64,000 nt of DNA from Mucidula mucida (lineage: Eukaryota > Basidiomycota > Agaricomycetes > Agaricales > Physalacriaceae): positions 1 through 64,000 of the forward strand of contig JADNYV010000079.1 in assembly GCA_015501055.1 (NCBI GenBank), in the 5' to 3' direction. The notes under the pieces were generated by a model, which was not told where the DNA came from, searched no databases, and saw only the letters and a program-made list of their open reading frames with translations. The position numbers and the translations under genes are program-made. Positions 25,559 through 38,930 of this stretch are shown one piece after another. Numbering within the stretch: position 1 is the first letter of the stretch; every line of letters starts with the position of its first letter.

Positions 25559-26832
25559 AGCCTTTCGGCTTTTTCATTTGGCGGATAACGGACTGCCCAT
25601 GGTTATATAACGTACTGGTTTAGTTATCTCTATACCTACATTCTGTATATGCGTCTCTCGTGGACGGTAAGTAAACCATTCTTTGCAACCTCCAATGGAA
25701 GTCCGTACCTTCACTGTTTCGATGCCCCAATAGCGTGACTCAGAGCTTGAAGCTAGAACTTAAGTCCCTACTATCGCCCTTGGAATTACATCAATCCCAA
25801 GAATACTTACACCGGCAAGTGTTATTGTAAGGATCTATCCCATTGGCAGTATCATACTACTACCTGTGCCCCAGCCTCCAGGGTGTCATGGTCTTGTTGC
25901 TGTCCGGAGAGCGCGAGCTGTTGTCGTGCTTCATTGCTGGGCTTCATCACATCATATCAAAGGATGTACGCGTCCGATAAGGAGTTTCTCAATCTGTTGT
26001 TACCTTCCGTCGGCGAGCTTCATATAGAGGGTATTGCGGGGTACCTGCTAAAAGCTTTACGCTGATAGATGGAGCGTCCTCGAACAAAGGTATCAGAGGT
26101 CTTTTTCTGCTCTCGCTGGACTTAAAGCTTGTGGAATGTGATGCTTGGCTATTTGCATTCCAACTGGTGGAAGGAGGCCGAACGTTTCCCCAGGTCCGTC
26201 TTTGCCCGCATGCGTCATGGTTCCTAATCAGATTTAGAGTACTCAATAGGTTGTGAAGTGCGTTGTCATCTGTGTTCAAATTTGATGAAAGATTGGAGCG
26301 TCGATGCGAAAGTCTGCTCCTTTGATGTAGGTCACTAGTGGCGCGGCAAAATGACTAGTTATTCTTGGCTGCTTGGTCGTGAAATCTCAGCGGTGAGTAG
26401 GTGTTATCAGCCACAAACTTGCCTCAAACCACCTTGAGTTGATTTATGATGTTGAGGATAGCTAACATCACCAGAATAACCTCTGGTGGAACAATGAAAA
26501 CCCTCCTTGCTATTGACTGCTTATCGTTGGCTGTTCACTCGAAGCTTGCGAGGCTTGGCTATGCGCCGACGGTACTCGAGTCTAAACGACAGCCTGTGTG
26601 AGCCTGTGGCCATCTATGCAAGCTCAAGCTCCCGATCAATGATTAGTGCGACAATCTTTTTTGATCCCGGTCGTCGTGATATCATCTACACATTCCGACT
26701 CATTCGGCACTGGCCGTGACCGCATTATGTGGCGTCTCCCGCGTCGAGCTATATTCTTGGTGAAACCGTAGACTTGACGCCAGTGTCAGGGTACAGGTAG
26801 GCCTATGACACAGCCAGTGTACCGTGCAATGG
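25559..26832. other. Intergenic, nothing recognised
   Basis: About 1.3 kb with short frames only. No family motif, repeat or element end was found. Confidence 0.5.
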
Positions 26833-26838
26833 TATAAA
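26833..26838 (+). promoter_or_regulatory. TATA box (TATAAA)
   Basis: TATAAA 111 bp upstream of the start codon of the secreted kinase-like gene, in a plausible position for a core promoter. Confidence 0.5.
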
Positions 26839-26948
26839 GAGGGCTGAGATTGACAAGGAAATGCATCGAGCTGGACTCTTTCCCATCCTACCACTTTATA
26901 CCATCACCCGGAGCAGGCCTCTCAAACTCTATACCATTTTCTCTCATC

Positions 26949-28133
26949 ATGTTCAGCTTCCGCCGTAGTCATATACTCATTGCCATCGGTTTGGCATGCT
27001 GCTTGCTCATTGGTGTACAGTCCCGGTACGTTCAAAGTGTTGCAATCGTCGCGCATCATTGACACTATGTGACTGTAGGCCAATGAAATTGGCGGACAGA
27101 GCTCCCACAGAAATCAAAAAGACGATCAAGGGCAAAGAGTACACCTTGAGACCTCTCTCCGCCAACGAACAAGGAGAGAACTCCGAGACGTACCGACTCG
27201 TTGGCGGCTGGAAGGGCAACGCGGAACAGCCCGCAATTGTCAAGATTATCAAGGCCGCAGATAAAGTCAAGGTCGGATACGCCAAATCTGAACGAAAAAT
27301 TCTCGAGAAGGTAAGTTTCTGGTTTTCTTGGAGTGTGCGCGCCAGCTGACGGTCGTTCTTCAGAAAAACATTGATCAGTTATACGCTTACGACAAGGAGA
27401 AGCTTGGTTCCGATGGATTCACGTATACCTTCGTGTTGAAAGACCTCCACGAGAACTACCCATCGAAGGGATCTCCCGAACTCGCCCCGCTTTTCCAAAT
27501 TCTCGAAGAGAACCCTAATCTCGATGTTGCTGAATCCGTCTCCAAAGTAAAGAGATTGGCCATCAAGAAGGCGGAGGATCTGGCAGAAAGCGACAAATTC
27601 GTGTAAGCATTTTCCATCTCATTCCCGCCGCGGACCTTCCTTCTCACACTGAACCATTCAGATACCGGGACATTCAGCCTCTCAACGTCTGGACGAACAA
27701 GGAACTTTCAGTGGTGTATTTCATCGACTTTGGTTTCCCGAGTATCGTGGACGTCAGCTCCGGTCTCTTCAAAAGCAGTGGACAGGCAGCAATTAAGAAG
27801 GCCAATGCGATTAAGCAGATGAAGGAGAATGCGGACAACCATTTCACTTATGGCAAGATTAAGGCGAAGATGACAAAGACGACCACCGAGGGTGGGGACG
27901 GCGGGGAGCAGTCCGAGCAGGGGGGACAGGACGACGGTGGGAAGGGTAAGGGCAAGGACGACGGTAAGGGCAAGGACGACAGTAAGGGCAAGGACGACGG
28001 TAAGGGAAAAGACGACGGTAAGGGCAAAGACGACGGTAAGGGCAAGGACGACGGTAAGGGCGAAGGGAAAGACGATGGAGACGACAAAACGAAGGGCACA
28101 GATAAGGGAGACAAATCAACTACCAATGCTTAA
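26949..28133 (+). CDS. Predicted secreted protein with kinase-like core and KGKDD repeat tail
   Basis: Four exons (introns near 27025-27078, 27310-27363 and 27605-27660) encode about 339 residues. Residues 1-26 form a signal peptide: a basic start (MFSFRRSH) and the hydrophobic core ILIAIGLACCLLIGV. The middle has protein-kinase motifs in order: a beta3-type lysine in AIVKIIK (about K81), a possible helix-C glutamate in SERKILEK, a catalytic loop VYRDIQPLNVW (D186 and N191, with Tyr in place of the His of HRD) and FIDFG (D205). The chain lacks the usual C-lobe after DFG. From about residue 250 it becomes Gly/Gln/Asp-rich, then about seven KGKDD(G/S) units. The enzyme activity and target are unknown; it could be an active minimal kinase, a pseudokinase, or unrelated with chance motifs. 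Confidence 0.6.
27940..28080 (+). repeat. In-frame 18-bp coding tandem repeat
   Basis: The unit GGTAAGGGCAAGGACGAC recurs about seven times with small changes and encodes KGKDDG. It ends in shorter variants (GEGKDDGDD). It lies wholly in the last exon of the secreted kinase-like gene. Confidence 0.9.
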
Positions 28134-29163
28134 TATCTTTCATAATGCAATCTTGACTTTACTATCTCCTGAATAAGTTACCACCCGATAACGAGCAAAG
28201 AGCGACACGCGAACCTCAAAGGGAGAATAGTGGTGTTTCAAACCAGCAAGTATCTTGCATTGCTGCCATACCCAAACACCCCGAGACATTGGATACAGGA
28301 AGATGTATGCATGGAGAGCACATGCATCAAGATAAGAAAATTGGCCCTTCTTCCGTGCGCTAGGGTTGGAACGTTGGACATAAAACAACGCGTTACGCGG
28401 GGAGGACAACATACTCAAAGTCGCGTGCCACCGAGCCCTTCCATATAGCTACTACTCCGTATTGGTCCATGTCTTTGTCAACTATCAGATGGTGGATAAT
28501 GAGGTACAGTTCGAGCGGCGCCCATATCGGACGGTGGTGGCAGAAAGGAAGTCGTGAGGTCACCTGACCGTGTCAACTTACCTTGGATCCTCGATGTCCT
28601 CTCCTCTGTCAGATGCACACACTCGCTCGATACTGCGGTCTATCTAGGCCGGACGTCTCTACCTCTACATACGCGTCTTGTCAATTAGGCGGGATCAAGT
28701 AAGGCGCTAGAGATCCGGTCGGACCAGCCTCTTGCTCGCTATTCTTGGCACGCTGAAGAGTGTCTACTTAGAAAACCGAAAGTTCATTCAGCTACAAAGC
28801 TATCGAGCTTTTGAACCTAGGACAGTTGAATAGAAAAGGTGTGCCGTTTGCGCCGGAGACGAACAAAGCTCATTTAGTTTCTCTCACCGTCGGAAGTGGT
28901 TCAACGAACGAGGTTACGAGAACCCGTCCTACTATGGGAACTTTTGCATGACATGAATCTCTGCGCCCCGCCTATCGAATCACGAAAGAGCATGCTGACT
29001 TGCTACACACGTACGCACGAGAATACCGCAGTTGGTGTAGTACTTCGGGCTTGAACCAACCCGCACATTTTCATTATGTTCTTAACCGAGAGGCAATCCA
29101 TGGCATGTGTGTCACCTAAATGCCCGCCTCTGGATGGCGTAAGAAAAGTATAATGTTCGAGCA
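28134..29163. other. Intergenic, nothing recognised
   Basis: About 1 kb between converging genes. Short frames only; no element edge or repeat seen. Confidence 0.5.
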
Positions 29164-32100
29164 TTATTGTCGCCCCTCCGCCATGGCATACAAGGCAGCC
29201 TTATCGTTGGATTCGTCGACCAAAGCCCGAAGGAATCCCTTCTCATTTTTGAGTAGTTGCGCGGGCGAGTCGAATTCCACAAGGTTTCCGGCGTCAAGTA
29301 CCATCTGTGAGGCCAGTTAATAACCAATTTAATAGCGTTTTAGGACACCCACAATTTTATCCGCATCCATGATTGTTTGGAGCCGGTGTGCAACAGTTAT
29401 TAATGTAACATCACCCTTCAACTCATGTCGAAGAGATGACTGGATGATCGAATCGGTCTTGTAGTCTATAGCAGAGGTGGCTGGAAAGTTGGAAACACAT
29501 TAAGCTCGTATCTCGCAAGAGAAATAGAACTCCCAACCTTCATCCAAGATTAGAAGTTTACTGCCCCGAACAATCGCTCTAGCAAGAGCGATGATCTGGC
29601 GTTGTCCTACTGAGAGATTACCTCCACCACTTGAGATCGTACTGTCGAGGGTAACACGGCCCTCCTCGGTTTCGTCCTGAAGAGAGAATAGACCGGCGGC
29701 TCGGAGTGCGTCATTAAGTGAGGCATCGTCGTATTGATCGAACGGATCCAGGTTTTGGCGCAGAGAGCCGCTCAACAATTCCGGCTGTAGAGCTATTACG
29801 ACGTGCAACAGGGAGCATTTACATGTGACTCACCATCTGAGGTATGATAGTGATGCTTGTGCGAAGAGCATCCAGATTGATTGACGAGGTAGGTAGACCG
29901 TCATAGTAAACGTTGCCCTCAGTGAAGATGCATCTCAAGAGAGACAACGTCAAGGAACTTTTTCCAGACCCGGTTCTGCCAACTGAGAGGATAGATTCAC
30001 ATAAGCCGACGTTCATTGTAGGTTATAAGATCGCTCACCGACGCCGACGCGCTCCCCAGACTTGACATGCAACGAAATGTCATGCAAAACTTTCGGTCCG
30101 TCAAGCGAATACCTCGCAGACAGATTTTCAACCCGTAGATCACCGCTGGCGGGCCAGTACGCAGGTGGCTCGCCCTGCTTTGTCGCCTTGGGTTCTTGTT
30201 CGATTTCAACGTACTGCTGAATGCGCTCCAGGCTGTTTCCTGCGTTCGGTTAGACTTGATAAAAAAAACAGGAGAGGCAGAATGCGAGCGTACCTTGCAC
30301 CTCGAACATGTTCAGAATTCGAACCCACCAGATGATCAGACCGCTGAACCCAACTACACGCCACGTTGAGCACTTCGGCGAGAACGAGAAAAATTATACA
30401 TACTGGCCAGGTTCAGAGAAAAGCCAGTTGAGCCTGCTTCTTGGTCTTTGAAATAGACCAGATAGGTAGCCAAGGCAGCTGCAAATATACCCCCAAGGGA
30501 ATCAATACGAATAGATATCCAGCGATTCAGGTCGTAGAAAACTCTTGTAGCCCGCGTGTACTTGTCGATACGGCGTAGGGACTCGTTGATGAATGCCTCT
30601 TGGGCTCCATAGGCGCGCACGGACGCTATGAAAGAATGAGCGCCGTCGAAAGAACGATTGACAATGTAGCTTACTCAGTCCGGCAATAGCCGCACCGAAG
30701 CTGTCTCGAGTGATGAGGGAAATATGAGGACGACTCGGTTATAAACGTACTGTGCAAGTACTGGCGCTTTCGCGTTCGCCATTTGTCGCTTTACACCCAG
30801 TTGCGCTTTAATGTAAACCTGTCCGCAGATGCCACCGGCGATGGCAACTGCGGCCGAAGGTACCAAGAAGACAGGTGTGACAATGACGATCGCGCAGAAC
30901 TTGACGATCAAAGTCATTGAAATATCAAGCACATGCTGGAACCACATTGCCAAGGGCCCGTCAACTGGAAGAATCGTCAGCTGTGGCATTTTCAGCGCGG
31001 ACAGATACTGACCTGCTCGGATATCTTGGGTACATCTCGCGATTACTCTTGATGTAGGAGTTGTATCTAACCATCTACGCGACGTTAGCAATACGTGCGT
31101 AGACAAAACACAGGTTACTAACCGCAGAGTTGTACCAAGAATGGACTGTATGAGTTGATAATGAAGGGATCTAGACGCTCGCAGAATCCCGTACACGAAT
31201 ATTCCGACCGTCAAAGTATAGCAAGTGGCTGCACCGACTGTGAAGGAGCCTAGAGGTGGGACTTGGTGAGCGACATCATGGAAACTGAATCTACAGTGAG
31301 CTTACTGTAGATGCCAAGATAACTAACAAAAGAGCTTGTTCAAAACGCAATTTCTAGACACTAGAGTTTCACTTACTAGAAGACCGATATCTCCGCCGCA
31401 TCGCCGTTCTGCTCGTACTGCGAAGCCCAGTACCCAATCCACCACGTCTGGGAGACGTTGAACATCTCCACGAGGGTAAAGCCACCAATAACCGACAAAA
31501 AGAACATCCAGACATGATTTCCACCCATGGCGTTGAAATAGAGTGTGACTGACGGGAAAATGAGACCGAGAACCCAAATGCAAGACTACACGTACGAGCG
31601 GGCCAACCAACATGGCCTTCCTCCATCTCTTCCGCGACAATAAGCTTTCCGGAAGACTTCCTATCTGCAGGATCGTCTATCTCTTGAGCACCATTCTTTA
31701 GAGTTTGCTCGTCCTTTGTAGCTTCGCCCTTCAAACTCTCGGTTTTACCCAGGACATCACATGCGGAACCTTGCGCACTGATACGACCATCCTTAACGGA
31801 TACTACAAAGTCCGCCACGGGTTGCGTAAGGGCCACGTTATGTGTCTAGAGGGGAGGTATAAGAGTTAACTGCGACTACCAACGTGCGAAACTGACCACT
31901 AGGATTATCGTCCTCCCTTTCACAAGATCTCCGGCAAAGCATTTTTCAACTATCCACTTCGCAGTATGAACACTGAGGGAGTCAGCGACGGGATCGAACT
32001 CTGAAAGTTATCGACTCACTCGAGAGCAGCCAGGACGTCGTCTAGCAGAATGATGTCTGCAGTCGAGTAGATCGCCCTACAACAAAGAGGTTAGCAGATC

Positions 32101-35100
32101 GTGACAAGGGAACAACTGTCACAACATGCCTTGCCAAGGTGACGCGAGCCTTCTGCCCTCCACTCAATGTTAGTCCTTTCTCACCGACCTCAGTCTCATC
32201 ACCAGCATCGAACAGTGAGATGTCTCGTTCGAGCCCACACTGATAGATGACTTGTTTGTAGCGATCTTCGTCAAAAGGAGCACCGAATATGATATTTGCC
32301 TGAACAAGAGTCAATCAACAGGACCTCATTCCGAGACCGACCTACCTTGATCGTTTCGTTTTGAACCCAGGACTCCTGCGCGGCATACGCGATGCCATTT
32401 GTACGAGGAAGGTTATACCAAGGTTCTGGCCCGATCGGGATAAAGTGCATCTCACCTATTGGGAACGTTGTGAGTTGCGAGAGGGATGGAGAGAAAGGCG
32501 TCGTTATTCACCAAGCAAAGCCATTAACAAACTCGTCTTTCCGGAGCCCGTGGGACCCACAATGAGGTTCAAACGTCCGGGCTTGAGAATTAGGCGGTCA
32601 TCAATCCTCAACAAAAACTTGCGCTTGGACGGTGTAAGCGAGCCATCGACGTCACTCGACCATGTAAAAGATGCGTTTTGGAAGCCAATGAGCGTGGATG
32701 TATCTTCCTCGTCTGCAGGTATATACAGATCACCACCAGTAGTGGCGTCGCCAGCGAAAGCATCAATGAGCTCTGTCTAAAGAAGTGAAGAGATTTATCA
32801 GCGCGATGGCTATGAATTATCGGTGCTGCACTCACGTTCTTCAGGAATTCGTTTATACGATCAACAGACACTTTGCCGGCAATAGAAGTCGTGATAAAGT
32901 TGAAAATCTCGTGAAGCTGCTGTTGCAGCATCTCGAAAACTGCCATACTTGAGAAGACAATGGAAGCCGTGAGCTCTCCTTTCATTACGATGGTCTTGAA
33001 AGCGTGGTCAGAGGCCGTAACAATCAGTGGAGAGGACGAAAACAAGTACACTGGAGAAAGAGTTAGACTACATAGCGCTGCTAGCAATGACAAGACACTC
33101 ACTAGACAGCATATGTGGTGATCATGGTAATGACCGGTATGATGAAGCTAATGTTACAGGTTAGAACAAATCTGAATATCAGGAAGAGCGTTCCGTACTT
33201 GACAACACCGTTCAGGAGATCAAGTAGCTGTCGATACTTGATCCAGACCATTTCGTCCTCGCGCTTGGAGGTGATACGCTCGTCCATACGAGTCTCCCAA
33301 CCGAAAAGTTTGACCATGCGAAGGACGTTCATAACTGGATAGGTGTTTGCTTAACGAAGCGAGCCTGACAGAGGAACCGCGACAAACTTTCTGTAACGCT
33401 TTGGACTCGGGCGTCCGTCTTCTTCAGTCGATTTTCTTGCACAGTGTGAGTAAGTTTGGCGATTAGTCCCGGAATGGGAAGCATGGCTATTAAGATAGCC
33501 AGGCCCACGAAGGCACTGCAAGGATACTCAGTATGGCGGACGTCCCGCAGCGACAGTCATGACAAATCGAGCACATACCTCCATCCAAGAATGGTGTGCA
33601 GGAACACGATACAGAGCGCAATTTGCACGGGAACATAAGCGACGATCAAGAAGAAATCTCTCGCCTCCACCACATTCTCTAGATCCGTCGAAACGAGATT
33701 GTTGATTTTGCCGACCAGATTACTGGTGGCGGAGTCAGGGTGGGGTGCATTCTTAGCGCTCTCCTTCTCAGCCTTGATCTTCGACGAGTTCGTGTTCGTG
33801 CTAGAGTTACTAGCTTGAACTGTAGAATCGTCACCATTGCTGGTGGAAGCACCTCCATCAAGTGTCGACTCTGCCTCAGACAAAGATGCGTCGTCTGGCG
33901 TTGAAGGTGTAGCGGATCCTTTACTGCCTTCACCCTCCGAAACGGATGCTTTCATACGAATACGAAGCGAGTGTTCAAACACGAGCTCGGTCAGAAGCGC
34001 CTGTAATCGGGAGATCATTTTGGCCTGGATAAGGGCATGAGATGGTGGACAAAGAAGTATACTGATCTGCTTACCGCAGTAAACAAATACCACTGTATAG
34101 CGATGGATGCCAGCACGGGACCAAATAATAAGAACAAGATCCAAACGTAAGGGCGGATAAAAGCATCTTCTCCTCGTGTTTCAACGTATCTGTGATCAGG
34201 AGATGATGTCGTCGAATACAGAACATAACAAGTAAACTTACGCTAGAAGCCTGTTGAGGCCGATAGGGCTCGCAAACGTGAAAACAACATGTAGTTCTAT
34301 CATGAGAATGAGGACGGCGTACTCCCAACGGAAAGCCAGAAGCAATCCCCAGAACAAATGACGCTTTGGTGCACCAGAGAAGACGTCCATATGCTCCACA
34401 TCGCATAAGTAAACGGGGTTTCACTAAAGTCTAGAACTCACAGGGAAACTTGTCCTCTTCAAATAGTGACCATGATCGAAATCAGCCAAAGGCGGTAACT
34501 GTTCAAACGCCAGTTGAGGTACTCGATACGCAAGAATTACCAAGGGGTCGAGATAGAAGAATGTAACCAAAGAGAAAATTGACGAGGTTTGTTCCAGTGA
34601 TGGAGATGGAGAAGGATTCTACAGCGGGTATGAGCGCACGTATGAGGACAAGGATGGAGCCGCACATTGGGATCAATCGGAACGTATGCGCGAGGTATGC
34701 CCAAAGGCAACACAACGCCGATGAATCCAAGCAAGGCAATCTTGGCCCAGAGGAGCTTGCCTTCAGCGGGATCCTGTATGGACAACGTGAACGTCAGGAG
34801 AGGAAAGACATCCCGGTACAAGTAGACACAGAACGTGACTAAAGCTGTCAAATTGTAGTGCCGCGTTACGACTCTACTCCATCCAGGCTGGATACACAGC
34901 GCGCTAAGCGCCAACGCGGATGCATAAAACTGAAATGTACGTGAAGACGCGTCGACAACCAGCATACGAAGAAATTCACCAGTGTTATAGGAACGCCAAC
35001 CATGACCAAAATATCATACGATCCACTCGCGCTATTCCGAGGACGTTCCAGTAAGAGTGTCACCACTGACAGGATGAAAACGGCGATAGAGCAAACGGCT

Positions 35101-35450
35101 CTCAAGACCATATGGAAGAAAATAACGCGTCCTCCAAGGCTATCAATATGGTCCGTCACTTTTGACTGCGTCGTGTCTGGGGCATCCAACGGTTCGGTCG
35201 TCGCTCTGGCGCGAATGCGTGAAAGAAAGTGCTTCACAGGACGGGAAACGACGGATCCATGGAGTAGAAGGACCAGCGCAGATACGACGGCGACACCGAA
35301 AGGAACGATGAGTGTGTTCACGTCGCTCCTTTCTAATTTTCAATAACGATAAGACAAGCATGAATTGAAAACGTACGGGCTGGAGGAACTGTTGAACCAG
35401 GTATTAGAGCCTGTCCAGGTCAACTGAACTTGCCCAAAGTCTGTGTACAT
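29164..35450 (-). CDS. ABCC-type (MRP/multidrug-resistance-associated) ABC transporter
   Basis: ATP-driven membrane exporter, full-length type with an extra N-terminal membrane domain. The start is ATG 35448-35450 (MYTDFGQVQLTW); stop TAA at 29164-29166. The N-terminal domain has several helices between 35320 and 34300. The first transporter domain spans about 34140-32800. NBD1 has Walker A GPTGSGKTSLLMALLG near 32550-32505, signature LTLSGGQKARVTLAR near 32170-32130 and Walker B IILLDD near 32050. A long acidic linker (EEMEEGH) follows, then the second transporter domain (31640-30350). NBD2 has Walker A GRTGSGKSSLTLSLL near 29990-29935, signature LSVGQRQIIALARAIV near 29620-29570, Walker B LLILDE and a C-terminal VLDAGNLVEFDSP block. 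At least 15 introns. All ATPase motifs are intact. Vacuolar or plasma-membrane export of conjugates is typical, but the substrate is unknown. Confidence 0.9.
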
Positions 35451-36435
35451 GGCTGTCCAAGATCAAGCTGAACCGGAACTGAACTCTGATTTAATAATAG
35501 CTCGGCACCGTAACCCAGCTTTTCCCTATCGACTCGGACTCAGAGTCATTCAGACGCCCCAGGGACACGCGTGATTGTAATGCCGATACACGAATTGCAT
35601 GGTGGCATTGATGGATCGTATGCGTTATCGCCAAGTTATCGCCGGTAAGGTGAAATACGCAACGAGGAAGCCGTTGCGCTGCGACACGTATCAGCTGTTT
35701 GGCGCTCAGGAGTGGTTCTGGCATCGATTCGCGAGCGCCAGCGACAACACGAAGGACAGCGCGAGCAGTAAAAGCGTGAGTTTTGAGAACCGTCAGGTCA
35801 GGGGTCTCCGGGTACACTTCCGCCAGAAGCCGTTGCCAAACACACCCAAATCAGATGCTGAGTTCAATAGCACCCTACTACCAGGATACACTTATAATAT
35901 CTGGGGAGTTCTGTAGGTGCTACTTTCTGGATCCCTACGGTGTATGCTCAGACAGTGATGTAGCAGACATTGTGCGCCATCCCAGTTTATGGAATCTCTC
36001 CAGTAATGAGAGATTACTGCCTCTGTCTCTTTGATCTTGAAAAATCTCAGCATTTTTCGATACTTCCGGACCATCTTGAGACTAGTAGCCTTCAGCTGTG
36101 AGAAACGCTGTCCGCATCGCTTGCTCGTGTTCATTAACATGTACTAGAATGAATGGGATCAAGATACGGATGCATGTCATGCCCCTTCGCGTTCGGGCGT
36201 GCAGCAGCTATACGTTGCTGAGCGTTAGCGCGTCAGCCATGATTGTGCTCAATAAATTCATGTCGTCACATACCCAGTTACTTCAAGTCAGGAACGTGGT
36301 CATACACTTCCTTGCGCTGGGCCATAGAGTGAACGTACTTACGCGTCTTCTATCTAGGTCGATTTCCCATCTCGATCTGGATTCAGAGTCGTCATCGACG
36401 ATCCCCGCTTTTCCCCAACGTGAACACTAACCACG
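35451..36435. other. Divergent intergenic region, transporter and Ohr copy A
   Basis: About 1 kb between divergently transcribed genes. The last about 60 bp before 36436 (GACGATCCCCGC..TTTCCCCAACGT) are closely similar to the upstream region of the second Ohr gene at 49721-49790, so the duplicated unit includes the proximal promoter. Nothing else recognised. Confidence 0.5.
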
Positions 36436-37091
36436 ATGAGCATGTCTTTCCTGAACACTGCGCGCCTCAGTACCCGTACTCTTGGCCGCGGACTGGCTCT
36501 TCGTACCACCTCGAGAGTTCCTGTCCGGTCATTCATGTCTCTCAAGACGAGCAAGGTACATTTCATCCGTTGCGTCCGAGATGTATTTGATCCTTTCTGT
36601 GCCAGTATGATGTCACTGCTACTGCCCAAGGTTCTCCACGCGACGGAAGCACGAGCTGCAATGGTCTCACCTTGAACCTCGCGCCTCCGAAAGAGATGGG
36701 CGGCGCTGGAAACGGAGAGAACCCGGAGCAGCTCTTCGCTATGGGTTATTCCGGTGCGCGTCTTATTCCATATTCTCATCGCGTCTCACAGTACGCAGCT
36801 TGTCTGCTCGAGGCGATCCACCTGGTTGCACGCCAAATGAACAAGACCGACATGGCCCAGCACGCGAAAGTACATGTTACTGTCCACCTTGGCGAGCCCA
36901 ATGACCTGCCAGGTTTCGGAATTGGAGTCAACGTGAAGGTAGAAGGTATCGATGACGAGCTCCTGCAAGCTGGACATGAGGTACGTCGTTATATCCTGGG
37001 AAGCTTCGTGTCTAACCAACTTGAACCATAGGCATGCCCATACAATCGTATGTTAAAGTACGGAGTGGATGTTCAAGCAACTGTTGCCTAA
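36436..37091 (+). CDS. Organic hydroperoxide resistance protein (Ohr/OsmC family), copy A
   Basis: Thiol peroxidase that reduces organic hydroperoxides. ATG 36436 opens an Arg/Ser/Thr-rich leader ([20 protein letters not shown]) that looks like a mitochondrial presequence. Three introns: after SLKTSK (about 36555-36605), inside GYS|ACLLEAI (about 36752-36799), and GHE|ACPYNR (about 36981-37031). The mature part reads [27 protein letters not shown] with the peroxidatic Cys, then GFGIGVNVKVEG and ACPYNRMLKYGVDVQATVA with the resolving Cys, stop 37089-37091. Both cysteines are present and no disruption was seen. The family is mainly bacterial, so fungal copies are thought to derive from transfer. 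A near-identical inverted copy lies at 49085-49720. Confidence 0.88.
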
Positions 37092-37561
37092 TCATGTACT
37101 CCAACCGAACAAATGTACTTTTACCACTGTACCACCACCAGTATTGAAACTGCAATCCTAATACTAATAGTATTCTTTCCAGTACTCCTGAACATTTCCG
37201 CAACTTCTTTGACGCGTCTTTCCCCTAGCTGACTTTCAGTAGACTTGTTGGTCTCACCGTTGGGCGTGTACCGGGGGTACAGTACGTCGAATCCCGATTC
37301 TGAACATTCAATGCTGAGCTGCGTTCTTATATGTAGGGAATAAATGCTCATGGCGTTGATGAGTATCACGTACGACGTTCCCACCCAACGCCAACGACGT
37401 ACGTACACGAACTTAACCCGCACAATCACTCAGGTGATACCTTCTCTCGTACGGTACTCACTCACGAACATAGTCTTTGCCGAGGATTTGACTAGTACCG
37501 CCTCCTCTAGATTAAAAGTTTCGTCATTCCATTCACCTACTGAAATATTCAGCATCTAGAC
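37092..37561. other. Intergenic, nothing recognised
   Basis: 3' flank of Ohr copy A and 5' flank of the F-box pseudogene. No feature supported. Confidence 0.4.
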
Positions 37562-38930
37562 ATGACACCCTCTCCGCGTGAATTCCCATTACCTGTAGAG
37601 CTCATCGAGCTCGTTGTTGCCAATATCTCCCGCGACATAGCGAGCTTGCGAATTGCCATCCTTGTCTCTCGCGCCTTCGTCCACGTCTGCCGAAAATATC
37701 TCTACGAGAGAATCATTCTTCTAGACGATACAGACGACCTCCAGCTTCGCTACCCGACTCGCTACCCGCTCGCCGAGCCGAGCATTCACCCATTTTCACT
37801 GAAAAGTCTTTCTCGGTTCTTCTGAAAGAGGTGCCCTTCATCGGCCATCTGGTTAAGGATCTCAGGATTTGCGCAAGCAATACATTACCCACCCAGAAGC
37901 TCCACGTGAAATCGAAGCACTTGCCTATCATTCCTTCCTTACCTTTCCTCCCTCGTGTCAATCTCCTTCCAACGAATTAAACCGACTATTCGGGTACCAG
38001 AGCGTCCTTCCTACAGATTAGAGTGCCCGTTCCTGCTCATGACCTCCCAATTGGCCAAGGTTATTCCACCTAGTGTTCAGTCAATGGAACTCCGACACGT
38101 CAAGTTTCAGTACGCCACTGTTGTCAATGTGCTTTTCAGCGCTTGCCGTCATTTAACCCATCTGGCATTATGCCATGTCAGCATTCTGCCAGAGAAGCAG
38201 TCTCTGAAGCACCTAAAAGCTTCTGGAACACTATTTTTCCTACACCGGCACCCGAGGCGCCATCCGTCGAGTTGCAATCTCTCATCATGGGAAAACAGGT
38301 CTGGCTTCACCCTCTTTTTGACATGGCAGAACATCGCCTGCCTTTCCCCTTCGAACTGTCATCCGTTACCTCGTTGAAGCTGTACGGTGACATGTACTGG
38401 GAAGCAGCTGGCCATATCTAAAGCCCGGAAGCCATAATGATCGAAACCGTGTCTACACTTCAAGAGTTGGTCATAGGGATAGATTTTTGTACGTGCTTTC
38501 CCCTAGGCTCTCATCCTATTCTGCTCACCGATGATCTTGCAGCCATTTTTGTACGCTTTCAGCGTTGCGTCCTCCGGGACCTCTCACGCCACACGCGGGC
38601 ACGCTCCCTTTCTTTGATTTTGATGAATGCCCAGACTCTGTCTGGAATAACTCTTCCCCCGCAGCTCGAGAAGCTGACCATCTTCGTCTCTCGGTATGAT
38701 CTCGACGCCTACATCGGCAACCATCCAGTATCTGCATCACTTTCTCTGGTCGAAATCCTTCTTCATCCGCATCATAATCGGTGTCGCACCTTCATCTGCT
38801 AATATGGATGGGACGATGATGTAGAATTTGAGGAACGAAAGGCAGAAGTTATTACGGGCATGCCCGTCCTTCGTGGTCGTGGTGTGCTGAGTGTGCGGCA
38901 ACTCAAAGGAGAGAGGAACGATGAACCATT
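37562..38930 (+). pseudogene. F-box-like protein gene, frameshifted
   Basis: The frame starts at ATG 37562 with FPLPVELIELVVANISRDIA and SLRIAILVSRAFVHVCRKYL, the F-box-like N-terminus common in Agaricomycetes. The phase then shifts at the T-run near 37795: the meaningful continuation EKSFSVLLKEVPFIGHLVKD is in the next frame. It shifts again near 37958 (VSISFQRIKPTIRVPER) and again near 38150-38250, and a stop at 38419-38421 separates the last block (STLQELVIGIDF onward, to about 38800). At least three indels and a stop show the gene is dead. Such proteins normally recruit substrates to SCF ubiquitin ligases. Confidence 0.7.

Noticed and set aside
27859..28126. Long open frames on both strands through the KGKDD repeat
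   Set aside because: They are by-products of the 18-bp repeat; only the plus-strand phase continues the signal peptide and kinase-like exons.
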